Source of the DNA: an uncultured Bacteroidaceae bacterium
GTDB lineage: Bacteria > Bacteroidota > Bacteroidia > Bacteroidales > Bacteroidaceae
Direction of reading: 5' to 3'
Length of the DNA stretch: 57,790 nt
NCBI GenBank assembly: GCA_905234735.1
Contig: CAJOJA010000014.1
Coordinates: 1-57,790 of the forward strand
Part shown: positions 31,341 to 39,774 of the stretch, piece by piece
Layout: each line of letters begins with the position of its first letter
How positions within the stretch are numbered: position 1 is the stretch's first letter
Notes under the pieces: model-generated
The model's input: the letters and a program-made list of their open reading frames with translations, nothing else
Told to the model about the DNA's origin: nothing
The model's database searches: none
Program-made: the position numbers and the translations under genes

Positions 31341-33028
31341 CTACTTGGCAACACGCTTGCGGCCCTGGCCGTTGACGCGCTCGACGATGATGCCCTTGCG
31401 GGAAGACTTGCCGTTGACGATGGTGCCGTCGAGACGATATTTGCCGTCGGAGGCCCTGGTGCGAGCGCCCACAGGGGCGGCAACGGCATCGGTCTGCATC
31501 TCAGTGAACTGCCATGCGTCGAGATAGGCATCGGTGGCTTCCGTGACCACGAGATAGACGGTCTTAACGTTCCTGAACGTCTCGGCATCGAGTTCGATGC
31601 TATGGTTGCTGTATCCGGTTGACGAGAATTCCACCGTGGCTGCAGGGCTGGCTGCCCGGTTGTTCAGGCGTATTTCCAGTGTACCCGTGCCCCTGGCCCG
31701 CAGCATGAAGCCAACGGCGCCCTCCGTGCCGAAGTCCACCTTGCGCAACTGCGTCCACGAGCCCGCCTTCATCCTCACCTGCAGGTTCCTGGAGGCGTCA
31801 TTGCCCAGGGTGTTTATGCTTGTATTGGTGGAGATGTTGCTGAAGTCCTCGTAGCTGACGCCGCCACAGGTGGCCATCGTTTCCATCTCCTGCATCTCGT
31901 AGGGATTCAGGTTCTTGATGGCCGTGACGCCGCTCTTGTTCAGTGTCATTTTGCTTATCGTCTGGGTCTTCTCGTTCACCGTGGCCTTGTTCACGCCAAT
32001 GGAACGGAAGCCCGAGGCGCCCGTGTTCATGGCCGACTCGAGCACTGTGGAATGATAGAACAGGTAGTAGCTGTCCTGGAACTTATGCAGGTGGGGGTGG
32101 TGTTGCCCCACCCCATCCCGAAGTTGCCCTCGTTGGGCACGTATTCGCCCCGGTATTCCCACGAATCGGGATCGAGGGGTGTGTCGGTGACCATGTAGCA
32201 CATGCTGCACGACGAAGGTGCTGCGTTCGAGCCGCGCTTGGCGTAGCTCGACCAGTCGTTGCGGTCGCTCCACGAGGTGTTGTAGGTATACACGAAGCGG
32301 CCGCCGATGATGTTGAGCTCGCTTGCCTCGAAGAGGTAGGGGGCAGGCATGTCGACGGCACTGCCATCGATGGCCGTCAATGTGGGTTTCAACTTGGCGA
32401 TGCGCGAATTGCCCGGCCACAATTTCGAGCCTGTGGATTGAGGGTCGCCGCCACCAAAGGCTATCCATCCCGTTCCGTCGGAGTCGATGACTGCACCCGG
32501 GTCGAACAGCCAGTTGCAGGGGTCTACGCCTGGCATGCCGTGACGAATCATGGCCTGACTGTTGGGCGAACGGTACGGGCCCACTGGCGACGTGGTGCTC
32601 TTGATTACTCCCACGCTGCCGCCACCGTTGGCAAAGTAGATGAAGAACTCGTCGCGGCCTGTGGATGTGGTGCGCCACACTGCCGACGGAGCCCACGACT
32701 GGCCACACCACGAACCACAAAGCTTACCCACATCGATGGTGCCGTGGAACGTCCAGTTCACCATGTCGTCGGTCGAGAACACAACGAGCGACTTGATGTT
32801 GCCGTAGCCGTTGGAGCCCGACTTGTTGTTGACGAGGAACTGTTGGTGGTCGTTGGTGCCAAAGACGTAAAGACTGCCATCGTAGTCGATGGCAGTGGGG
32901 TCGGCGCAGAAAACACATGGACTGATGGGGTTACCATTGGTGAGTCCTTTGTAGTCCGTGCCCAATGTCTGTGCACCAAGCTGAAGACATACAGCCAAGG
33001 CGGCTGTCAGAAAGTTTTTCTTATACAT
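31341..33028 (-). pseudogene. GH43 glycosidase with C-terminal binding domain, frameshifted
   Basis: Exported arabinofuranosidase/xylosidase-type enzyme. From the ATG at 33028: signal peptide (LTAALAVCLQLGAQ), then the five-bladed propeller with CADPTAIDYDG (catalytic Asp), LFDPGAVIDSDGTGW and LFEASELNI (catalytic Glu). Near 32090-32105, in an ACC/CCC-rich run, the frame breaks; HPHLHKFQDSYYLFYHS and the rest are in another frame down to 31341. The C-terminal part carries a CBM6-like sandwich (MKAGSWTQLRKVDFGTEGA) and the sorting-like tail. All key residues exist across the two frames, so this may be a recent or artefactual single-base change in a short repeat. Convergent with the oxidoreductase gene. 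Confidence 0.85.
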
Positions 33029-33131
33029 ATTCCTTGAGACTTAGAATCTCTATGGGCAAAGTTACAATATTATTCGTTATCAACAGATACAAAAGAGCGT
33101 TATTTTTCAGGTTCTGCCTAAAATTGTATAA

Positions 33132-33186
33132 AGTTACAAGTTACGAGTTAGGAATTAGGAGTTACGAGTTAGGAGTTACGAGTTAC
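33132..33186. repeat. Tandem simple repeat upstream of GH16 gene
   Basis: Repeated AGTTACGAGTTAGGA units with small variations. It lies just upstream of the GH16 promoter and ends where that promoter begins; no gene is seen in 33029-33201. Confidence 0.75.
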
Positions 33187-33201
33187 ATGGGGGCATGGAA
33201 A

Positions 33202-33233
33202 TTTGGAAGATACGAGAAAAAAGCCTATCTTTG
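33202..33233 (+). promoter_or_regulatory. Promoter of the GH16 gene
   Basis: TTTG (33202-33205), exactly 20 nt, TATCTTTG (33226-33233), 17 bp before the ATG at 33251. Confidence 0.75.
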
Positions 33234-33250
33234 CACACAGAAGAACGACA

Positions 33251-34216
33251 ATGAACATGAAAACAATGAATTACGACCGGATTATGAGGAGGCTCCTCCT
33301 GGTACAACTGACCATGATGCTGCCAATGGCGGCCTTCGCAGCACAGAAGGCGGACGACTACAAACCGACGAACGAGGTGAGGCAGTACGAAGGCTACACC
33401 CTGGTGTGGCAGGACGAGTTCGACAAGGACGGACGGCCCGACGAGCGATGGGACTATGAGCAGGGTTTCGTGAGGAACCGCGAACTGCAATGGTATCAGC
33501 CGCAGAATGCCAGCGTGAAGAATGGTGTGCTTGTCATAGAAGGACGGCGCGAAGTGGTGAAGAACCCCCTCTACGAAGAGGGTTCCAACGACTGGCGTCG
33601 AGGCAGGAAGCAGGCGGAATACACCGCTTCGAGCCTGACGACACGCAAGAGCTTCCACTTCAAGTACGGACGTGTAGAGGTCCGCGCCAAGATTCCTACG
33701 GCATCCGGTTCGTGGCCCGCCATTTGGCTCCTGGGTAACCAGTGGGGCTGGCCCTCGTGCGGCGAGATAGACATGATGGAATACTACATTGCCAAAGGTG
33801 TGCCATCCATCCTGGCCAACGCCTGCTGGGACAGCGCAAGGAGGAATGCTCCGGCATGGGACACCGTAATCGCTCCGCTCACGCACTTTACGGACAAAGA
33901 TGCCGACTGGACGGCGAAGTTCCACACGTGGCGCATGGACTGGGACGAACTGTTCATCCGCCTCTATCTGGACGATGAACTGATGAATACCGTGGACCTG
34001 AGCAAGACCACAAACGGCAGCGGACGAGGAAGGGGCGAGAATCCCTTCTCGAACAATATCGAAGACTTCGGCATGTACATCCTCCTCAATCTGGCCCTGG
34101 GCGAGAACGGCGGAACTCCCGATGACAGCCAGTTCCCCCTGCAGTACCTTGTCGACTATGTACGTGTGTACAAGTCCTCTACCCAGTCCTCTCCCAAGGG
34201 AAGGGAGTCCTTATAA
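33251..34216 (+). CDS. GH16 endo-beta-glucanase-type glycoside hydrolase
   Basis: Exported enzyme cleaving mixed-linkage or beta-1,3-glucans, or a related galactan. ATG 33251 gives a signal peptide (MRRLLLVQLTMMLPMAAFAA) and follows the promoter; the upstream ATG at 33203 lies inside the promoter. The beta-jelly-roll core shows LVWQDEFDKDG at the start and the catalytic motif E172-I-D174-M-M-E177, preceded by WPAIWLLGNQWGWP, and ends YLVDYVRVYKS. The last dozen residues (TQSSPKGRESL) come from a GC-rich palindromic element that runs to the stop codon region, extending the natural C-terminus. Substrate choice within GH16 cannot be fixed from sequence. Confidence 0.92.
   Translation: MNMKTMNYDRIMRRLLLVQLTMMLPMAAFAAQKADDYKPTNEVRQYEGYTLVWQDEFDKDGRPDERWDYEQGFVRNRELQWYQPQNASVKNGVLVIEGRREVVKNPLYEEGSNDWRRGRKQAEYTASSLTTRKSFHFKYGRVEVRAKIPTASGSWPAIWLLGNQWGWPSCGEIDMMEYYIAKGVPSILANACWDSARRNAPAWDTVIAPLTHFTDKDADWTAKFHTWRMDWDELFIRLYLDDELMNTVDLSKTTNGSGRGRGENPFSNNIEDFGMYILLNLALGENGGTPDDSQFPLQYLVDYVRVYKSSTQSSPKGRESL
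34176..34211. repeat. GC-rich micro-element at the GH16 3' end
   Basis: TCTACCCAGTCCTCTCCCAA followed by GGGAAGGGAGTCC; it supplies the last codons of the GH16 gene. Confidence 0.6.
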
Positions 34217-34236
34217 ACTAAATACTCATACCAAAA

Positions 34237-35844
34237 ATGATTAAGGAACTGCAATTGAGGGTGACGCCGAGGGACGGCTACAACGAGCAGTCGATACGGC
34301 GATATGTGGCACACGAACAGGGGTGGGAAGAGAGGACGATCACCTGCGTGCGGACGCTGAAACGCAGCATCGATGCCCGTCAGAGGGACGTCTTCGTGAA
34401 CCTGACCGTCAGGGTGTTCGTCAACGAACAGCCACCCTCAGAGGAGTTCGAACCGGTGGTGTATCGCGACGTCAGCGACCAGCCGCAGGTCATCGTGGTC
34501 GGAGCCGGTCCAGGCGGACTATTTGCTGCGCTCCGACTCATTGAACTGGGGCTGCGCCCCATCGTGGTGGAACGCGGCAAGAACGTTCGCGACCGCAAGA
34601 AAGACCTGGCTCGCATACGTCCTGAACAAAAGGTTGACCCTGAAAGCAACTATGCCTTCGGTGAGGGTGGTGCTGGAGCATACTCGGACGGTAAGCTGTT
34701 CACCCGCAGCAAGAAACGCGGCAACGGCGAGAAGATTCTGAGGGTGTTCTGCCAACACGGAGCCAGCCCGAGCATCCTCAGCGATGCCCATCCCCACATC
34801 GGTACGGACAAACTGCCACGCGTCATCGAGAATATGCGCGAGACGATACTGAGATGTGGCGGTGAGGTACACTTTGAAACGCGCATGAGTGCTTTATTAA
34901 TTCACAATGGGCTTGCGCCCGCTGTGGAGGGCATCGTGTGTGACGGTGGCAGGGAGTTCCATGGGCCTGTGATTCTGGCTACAGGACATTCGGCACGGGA
35001 CGTTTACCGATGGCTATATAATAATAAGGTAGAGATTGAGGCCAAAGGACTGGCTGTGGGTGTGCGACTGGAGCATCCGGCAAAGCTCATCGACCAGATA
35101 CAATACCACAACCGACGGGGGCGCGGCGACTATCTGCCGGCTGCCGAATACAGCATGGTGCAGCAGGTGGACGGCCGCGGAGTGTACAGCTTCTGCATGT
35201 GTCCGGGCGGTTTCGTGGTGCCTGCGGCCAGCGGTCCTGAGCAGATTGTGGTGAACGGAATGAGTCCGTCGAACCGCAACGGACGGTGGAGCAACAGCGG
35301 AATGGTGGTGGAACTGCGGCCAGAGGACCTACCCCAGCCCTCCCTTGAAGGAAAGGAACTTTCCTCCTCTTTAGGGGAAGGTCAGGAGGGAGATGCGCTG
35401 AAGATGATGCACTATCAGGAGGAACTGGAACGCATCTGCTGGCAACAGGGCAACATGAAACAGACAGCCCCGTCGCAGCGCATGGCCGACTTTGTGAACA
35501 ACCGGCTCAGTTTCGACCTGCCCGAATCTTCGTATGCCCCAGGTCTCATCAGTTCGCCCCTGCACTTCTGGATACCCGAACCCATTCGTCGCCGTCTGCA
35601 AGAGGCATTCAAGACATGGGGACGACAGAAACACGGATTCCTGACCAACGAGGCTACGGTCATCGGTGTGGAAACACGCACCAGCAGTCCCGTTCGCATC
35701 CTGCGCGACAACGACACCCTGCAACATGTCAGCGTACAGGGACTTTTCCCCTGCGGCGAAGGTGCCGGCTACGCTGGCGGCATCGTCAGTGCCGGAGTCG
35801 ATGGCGAACGCTGTGCCGAAGCGGTAGCTGAGTACCTAAAATGA
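34237..35844 (+). CDS. FAD-dependent dehydrogenase-like protein (COG2509 type)
   Basis: A 535-residue cytosolic flavoprotein. The Rossmann FAD motif VVGAGPGGLFAALRLIELGL lies near residues 87-106. It is preceded by a Bacteroidetes-typical N-terminal domain of about 80 residues, and is followed by the conserved SNYAFGEGGAGAYSDGKL and C-terminal GEGAGYAGGIVSAGVDGER. The family is widespread but its substrate is not known. One GC-rich palindromic element is inserted in frame at 35331-35393 (DLPQPSLEGKELSSSLGEGQ) in a surface loop between two conserved blocks. The gene follows GH16 by 20 bp on the same strand, probably without functional link. Confidence 0.88.
   Translation: MIKELQLRVTPRDGYNEQSIRRYVAHEQGWEERTITCVRTLKRSIDARQRDVFVNLTVRVFVNEQPPSEEFEPVVYRDVSDQPQVIVVGAGPGGLFAALRLIELGLRPIVVERGKNVRDRKKDLARIRPEQKVDPESNYAFGEGGAGAYSDGKLFTRSKKRGNGEKILRVFCQHGASPSILSDAHPHIGTDKLPRVIENMRETILRCGGEVHFETRMSALLIHNGLAPAVEGIVCDGGREFHGPVILATGHSARDVYRWLYNNKVEIEAKGLAVGVRLEHPAKLIDQIQYHNRRGRGDYLPAAEYSMVQQVDGRGVYSFCMCPGGFVVPAASGPEQIVVNGMSPSNRNGRWSNSGMVVELRPEDLPQPSLEGKELSSSLGEGQEGDALKMMHYQEELERICWQQGNMKQTAPSQRMADFVNNRLSFDLPESSYAPGLISSPLHFWIPEPIRRRLQEAFKTWGRQKHGFLTNEATVIGVETRTSSPVRILRDNDTLQHVSVQGLFPCGEGAGYAGGIVSAGVDGERCAEAVAEYLK
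35331..35393. repeat. GC-rich palindromic micro-element in the flavoprotein gene
   Basis: CCAGCCCTCCCTTGAAGGA, then GGAAAG/CTTTCC as an inner hairpin, then AGGGGAAGGTCAGGAGGGAG. The terminal GGGGAAGG-n-GGAGGG block matches the radA and 46674-46734 copies. Confidence 0.7.
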
Positions 35845-35890
35845 AAAATGAAAAGTGAAAAGTAAAAAATGGAAAGTAAAAAATTAAAAG
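35842..35890 (+). repeat. AT-rich micro-element covering the creatininase-family start
   Basis: Repeats of GAAAAGTGAAAAGTAAAAAA fill the gap after the flavoprotein gene and include the next ATG and its first six codons (MESKKL). Confidence 0.6.
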
Positions 35891-36663
35891 ACTTAGCCGT
35901 AGACTTATCGGCATCGACCTACGGAATGGTGAAGGGAACAGAGTACGATGCAGCCATACTGCCTTGGGGCGCAACAGAACCACACAACCAGCATCTGCCT
36001 TATCTGACCGACTGCATCCTGTCACATGACGTAGCTGTGGATGCGGCACGAATGGCATGGGAAAAGCACGGCGTGCGGACAATGGTGCTGCCGCCCGTAA
36101 TGATGGGGGCACAGAATCCCGGGCAGCGCGACCTGCAATTCTGCATCCACTACCGCCAGCGGACACAGGAGGTAATCCTGCGCGATACGGTGGAAAGCCT
36201 GTACCATCAGGGAATGCGCAAGTTGCTCATTGTGAACGGACACGGTGGCAACTCGTTTAAGGGCTTCATCCGCGACCTCATGGTCGACTACCCCGATATG
36301 TTCATCCTTTCGAGCGAATGGTTCACGGTGTGTCCGGCTCGCGAATACTTCGACCAGCCCGGCGACCATGCCGACGAACTGGAAACGTCGGTCATGCTGT
36401 ACTATCACCCTGAACTTGTACGTATGGACCTCGCAGGCGAGGGCAAGTCAAACGCCTTTGCCCTACCCTCGCTACGAGAGAAGACAGCTTGGCTGCCGCG
36501 CCACTGGAACCTTGTAACCGAAGACACGGGCATCGGCAATCCACATCTGGCAACAGCCGAAAAAGGACGCAGGTTCGCCCTCGCTGTGGCCGAACGCTAC
36601 GCCCGATTGTTGGCAGAACTGAAAGAAGTGAAGCAGGCTGAGGACCTGTACGAGGCAAGGTAA
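35869..36663 (+). CDS. Creatininase-family amidohydrolase
   Basis: A 264-residue cytosolic metal-dependent hydrolase of the creatininase / MftE-like superfamily. Metal-ligand motifs are visible: PWGATEPHNQHLPYLTD near the N-terminus, LIVNGHGGN in the middle, and GDHADELETS. No partner genes for mycofactocin or creatinine metabolism are nearby, so the substrate is unknown; an amide or lactam-type ring is the family expectation. The first codons lie in an AT-rich micro-element (35842-35890), so the native N-terminus may have been remodelled or the true start could be a few codons later, though the next Met is at residue 20 (TYGM). Convergent with lpxH. Confidence 0.85.
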   Translation: MESKKLKDLAVDLSASTYGMVKGTEYDAAILPWGATEPHNQHLPYLTDCILSHDVAVDAARMAWEKHGVRTMVLPPVMMGAQNPGQRDLQFCIHYRQRTQEVILRDTVESLYHQGMRKLLIVNGHGGNSFKGFIRDLMVDYPDMFILSSEWFTVCPAREYFDQPGDHADELETSVMLYYHPELVRMDLAGEGKSNAFALPSLREKTAWLPRHWNLVTEDTGIGNPHLATAEKGRRFALAVAERYARLLAELKEVKQAEDLYEAR

Positions 36664-36758
36664 AGCGAAGCGTGGAGCAAACCTCCGAACACCATGGAGC
36701 AAAAGCATAAACTCCACGAAGCAAACAGTCAAGCCCCACGAAGCATATTTAATTCCTT

Positions 36759-36830
36759 GACGGGGAACGAACATTCCCCGTCGGCAAACATAGATTCCCC
36801 GTCGAGGAACAAACGTTCTTCGACGGGGAA
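36759..36830. repeat. Stacked perfect inverted repeats between convergent genes
   Basis: GACGGGGAA (36759-36767) pairs with TTCCCCGTC (36774-36782). TTCCCCGTCGAGGAAC (36795-36810) pairs with GTTCTTCGACGGGGAA (36815-36830) with one G-T pair. The outer arms are the same sequence, so alternative pairings are possible. Weaker repeats of TGGAGCAAA and CTCCACGAAGCA precede it (36672-36745). It lies between the convergent creatininase-family and lpxH genes and may terminate both. Confidence 0.75.
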
Positions 36831-36857
36831 CATAGTATACAAGATAGTGTGAATAAC

Positions 36858-37622
36858 TTAGACTTCCGTCTCGCCCTCGACGTAGTTCTCCATATAGAGC
36901 CGCTCGCCGTCGAATACGGCATAGGTGAACTGACTAATCCAGTCGCCCAAGATAATCATGCGGCACTGGTGGGTGAGCATCAGATCGAGCTCGATGTGGC
37001 GATGGCCGAAGAGGAAGAAGTTGATGTCGGGGTGCGAACGCAGATAGTCCTTGGCAAAAAGCACGAGCGGCTCCTTGTCCTCGCCCAGATAGGGCGGTTC
37101 GCCCTGTTCGCGATGCTTCATCTGGCTGTGCTTGGCCCAGTTTAGCCCGATGTTCACTCCGATGTCGGGATGCACCCAGCGGAACATGCGCTGAAGCGGA
37201 CGGCAGTGGAAGATGCTGCGGATAATCCGGAAGCCGCGAGTCTCGTCGCCCAGTCCGTCGCCATGCCCTAAGTAGAACGTCTGGTCGGCCAGCGAGAGCG
37301 TGACGGGTTCGTGGTGAAGAATGACGCCACACTCCTCGACCAGGTACTCCCAAGCCCAGATGTCGTGGTTGCCCGTAAAGTAGTGCACCTCCACCCCATT
37401 GTCGGTCAGTTCGGACACCTTGCCCAAGAAACGCGTGAAGCCCTTGGGCACTACGGTTCCGTATTCGAACCAGAAGTCGAACATATCGCCCAACAGATAC
37501 ACGGCCTCGGCCTTGTCCTTGATTTCGTCGAGAAAACGCACCAATCGGCGTTCCTGCTGGCGCGTGTGCTTTAGGGCCCTGCTGCCCAAATGGGCGTCTG
37601 AAAGGAAATAGATGTTCTTCAT
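36858..37622 (-). CDS. lpxH: UDP-2,3-diacylglucosamine diphosphatase LpxH-like
   Basis: Calcineurin-type metallophosphoesterase that cleaves UDP-2,3-diacylglucosamine to lipid X in lipid A synthesis, peripheral to the inner membrane. The metal motifs appear in order: SDAHLG (residues 8-13), LLGDMFDFW, GNHDIW, GHGD and FGHRH. Length 254 is normal. The start overlaps the stop of the DUF59 gene by 4 bp, indicating translational coupling. LpxH is favoured over other phosphoesterases by the FDFWFEYG segment and size. Confidence 0.9.
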   Translation of the reverse strand: MKNIYFLSDAHLGSRALKHTRQQERRLVRFLDEIKDKAEAVYLLGDMFDFWFEYGTVVPKGFTRFLGKVSELTDNGVEVHYFTGNHDIWAWEYLVEECGVILHHEPVTLSLADQTFYLGHGDGLGDETRGFRIIRSIFHCRPLQRMFRWVHPDIGVNIGLNWAKHSQMKHREQGEPPYLGEDKEPLVLFAKDYLRSHPDINFFLFGHRHIELDLMLTHQCRMIILGDWISQFTYAVFDGERLYMENYVEGETEV

Positions 37623-37933
37623 AATAGTCCCAGTTCAAGTTTTGCTTCTTCGCTCATCATGTCCTTGCTCCACTCGGGTTCGAAGACCAGGTTGACATCG
37701 ACCTTCTTCAGTCCCTCAATCGTTTCGAGCTTTTGCCGCACATCCTCCATGATGAAGTCCGCTGCCGGACAGTTGGGGGCCGTGAGCGTCATGTCCACAG
37801 AAAGTTCCGTATGGTCATCGGAAAGCTCGATGCGGTAGATGAGTCCCAAGTCATATATGTTGACCGGAATCTCGGGGTCGAACACCGTCTTCAAAAGGTC
37901 AACGACCTTCTCTTGTATCTGAAGTTCCTCCAT
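37619..37933 (-). CDS. DUF59-family iron-sulfur cluster assembly factor (SufT/PaaD-like)
   Basis: A 104-residue protein of the MIP18/DUF59 family that helps mature Fe-S proteins. The signature VFDPEIPVNIYDLGLIY and the cysteine in LTAPNCPAAD are both present. ATG 37933 is used; a TTG two codons upstream is in AT-rich simple sequence. It is coupled to lpxH by a 4-bp overlap and follows radC after about 20 bp of AT-rich repeat. Confidence 0.88.
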   Translation of the reverse strand: MEELQIQEKVVDLLKTVFDPEIPVNIYDLGLIYRIELSDDHTELSVDMTLTAPNCPAADFIMEDVRQKLETIEGLKKVDVNLVFEPEWSKDMMSEEAKLELGLL

Positions 37934-37963
37934 TTTCAATTATCAATTTTCAATTATCAAATC
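37934..37963. repeat. AT-rich micro-element between radC and the DUF59 gene
   Basis: TTTCAATTATCAATTTTCAA and a further TTATCAAAT; the element covers the gap and reaches the radC stop. Confidence 0.6.
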
Positions 37964-38640
37964 TTCCCTTCCTCTTTATAACTATAATAGCCCGTATCGG
38001 CCACGATGATGTGGTCCACGAACTGAATATTCATCATCTTGCAGGCAGCAGCAACACGCTCCGTCAGCAGGTCGTCCTCGCGACTGGGCCGCAGGTTGCC
38101 GCTCGGATGGTTGTGGCAGAGCACGATGGACGTAGCCCGCTGCAGGACGACGTGCCGCATCAGTTCGCGCACATCGACGGCCGTTCCCGTCAGTCCACCC
38201 TTGCTGATGAGCGCCTCCCCGATGATGCGCCGATTCTGTCGGAGCATCAGTATCCGGCATTCTTCAAGAGGCAAGTCGCGCATGTTGGAAAAAAACTCAT
38301 AGGCATCCAGGCTGGTATTTATCTTCCGCTGTTCCACTACCTCCTCCCTACGCCGCCGACTGCCCAGTTCGCAAGCCGCCAGCAGCGTGATGGCTTTGGC
38401 TTCACCGATGCCCTTGTAGCGGGTGGTCAACTCGTCAATGGTCATTCGGCCAAGTGCATTCAGACTATTGCCGCAATCGAGCAACACACGCTGCATCAGC
38501 CCCACGGCCGTCTCCTCACTGTTGCCGCTGCCGATGAGTATGGCCAGCAGTTCGGCATCCGAAAGCGCAGCCGCACCCCGCGCCATCATCTTCTCGCGAG
38601 GGCGCTCGTCCAGTGGCAGGTCTTTGATATTGACTTTCAT
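37957..38640 (-). CDS. radC: RadC-family JAB-domain protein
   Basis: A 227-residue protein: N-terminal helix-hairpin-helix region (LDERPREKMMARGAAALSDA, then LLAILIGSG) and C-terminal JAB/MPN metal-binding domain with the HxHPSGxxxPSxxD motif (CHNHPSGNLRPSREDD). Historically named as DNA repair protein RadC, though a direct repair role is disputed; the JAB domain is of the metallo-isopeptidase or nuclease type. Normal length. It is preceded by a CTTATAAGTCTTATTGG simple repeat and followed by the AT-rich element at 37934-37963. Confidence 0.92.
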   Translation of the reverse strand: MKVNIKDLPLDERPREKMMARGAAALSDAELLAILIGSGNSEETAVGLMQRVLLDCGNSLNALGRMTIDELTTRYKGIGEAKAITLLAACELGSRRRREEVVEQRKINTSLDAYEFFSNMRDLPLEECRILMLRQNRRIIGEALISKGGLTGTAVDVRELMRHVVLQRATSIVLCHNHPSGNLRPSREDDLLTERVAAACKMMNIQFVDHIIVADTGYYSYKEEGKI

Positions 38641-38682
38641 GGGCTTTTAGGTCTTATAAGTCTTATTGGTCTTATGATTATT
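38641..38682. repeat. GTCTTAT simple repeat between GT2 gene and radC
   Basis: Three spaced copies of GGTCTTA/AGTCTTATTGGTCTTAT occupy the intergenic gap, reminiscent of the 4062-4085 and 33132-33186 tandem spacers. Confidence 0.5.
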
Positions 38683-39766
38683 TATAGAATGTCTTGCGGA
38701 AGGCCTGCAACTCCTCGTTGCGGCCCAGAATACAGCGAAGCCACCAGGTACGGAGGAAACCAGTGCCGTAGCCAAGGAGTTGGATGAAAGAAGCAGGAAT
38801 GCTCAGAATGCCCACCCACAAACTGCGGTTCTTCACCGACGAGTCTATAAGGATAAGGAGCGAATAGAGCAAAATCGGCAGGAGGGCAAGTGCCATCAAA
38901 GCCAAACCGAAAAACGCCAAAACAAGTCCCATGTTGCACCCCGAAGCGGCAAAGTAACCGGCATAGAGCCCAACCAAGGTGAAGATGACTCCTGTCAGGA
39001 AAACTGCGGACAAGACTGCCACACCAATGGTGAAGACGGCAGGCAACAGATGCACCAGCTTCAGGCTTTCGGGGTACTTCTTATATAGGTTTATGCGCGC
39101 GATGCCGCTATTGTGCACCTGACGGAAAAACTTGCGGAAATCGGTGCGACGCTTGTGCCACACCCAAGCTTCGGGGAACAATCGGCAACGGGCACCCGAC
39201 TTGAAGATACGGATGCTGAAATCGATGTCCTCGCCAAAACGCATCGCAGAGAAACCACTCAATTGCTCATAGAGCGACTTCTTGATGCCCATGTTGAAGG
39301 AGCGCGGATAGAACTTGTCGAGCTTCTTCTTGCCCCCACGAATGCCACCAGTAGTGAAGAACGAAGTCATCGAATAGTTGATGGCCTTCTGCACAGGGCT
39401 GAAACTTTCGTGGGCACGGTCGGGACCGCCAAAGGCCTCGCAGGGTTTCTGGGTCAACTCCCTGTCCACCTCCGCCAAGTAGCCCTCGGGCAGAACGACA
39501 TCGCTGTCCAGCACAATCAGGTACTCCCCCCTGCTGCGCTCGGCACCAAAGTTGCGGCTCTGCCCAGGACCCGAGTTCGGTTTCTCGAAGTACTGTACAC
39601 TGAGTCGGTCGGCATACTTGCAGACCACATCCTCGCAGCGGACCTCCGACCCGTCCTCTACTATGACGACCTCGAAGTCCTTATTAGTCTGTCGGGCCAG
39701 ACTATCCAACAGTTCGTCCACTTCATCGGGACGGTTGAAGACGGGGACAATAACAGAGTACTTCAT
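38678..39766 (-). CDS. Family 2 glycosyltransferase with C-terminal membrane segments
   Basis: A 362-residue inverting GT-A enzyme: VIVPVFNRPDEVDELLDSLA at the N-terminus, nucleotide-sugar Asp in VLDSDVVLPEGYL (DxD-type), and the acceptor-side FGEDIDFSIRIF. The last 120 residues contain three hydrophobic spans (VFTIGVAVLSAVFLTGVIF, then two more), placing it at the inner membrane. Probably acts in envelope polysaccharide synthesis; the donor and acceptor are unknown. 9 bp downstream of the PL11 gene. Confidence 0.88.
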   Translation of the reverse strand: MKYSVIVPVFNRPDEVDELLDSLARQTNKDFEVVIVEDGSEVRCEDVVCKYADRLSVQYFEKPNSGPGQSRNFGAERSRGEYLIVLDSDVVLPEGYLAEVDRELTQKPCEAFGGPDRAHESFSPVQKAINYSMTSFFTTGGIRGGKKKLDKFYPRSFNMGIKKSLYEQLSGFSAMRFGEDIDFSIRIFKSGARCRLFPEAWVWHKRRTDFRKFFRQVHNSGIARINLYKKYPESLKLVHLLPAVFTIGVAVLSAVFLTGVIFTLVGLYAGYFAASGCNMGLVLAFFGLALMALALLPILLYSLLILIDSSVKNRSLWVGILSIPASFIQLLGYGTGFLRTWWLRCILGRNEELQAFRKTFYK

Positions 39767-39774
39767 TCCTTATT

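Noticed and set aside
33132..33186. Possible CRISPR array because of regular repeats
   Set aside because: Units are about 15 bp and contiguous, without unique spacers; a simple tandem repeat. No cas genes or arrays were seen in the window.
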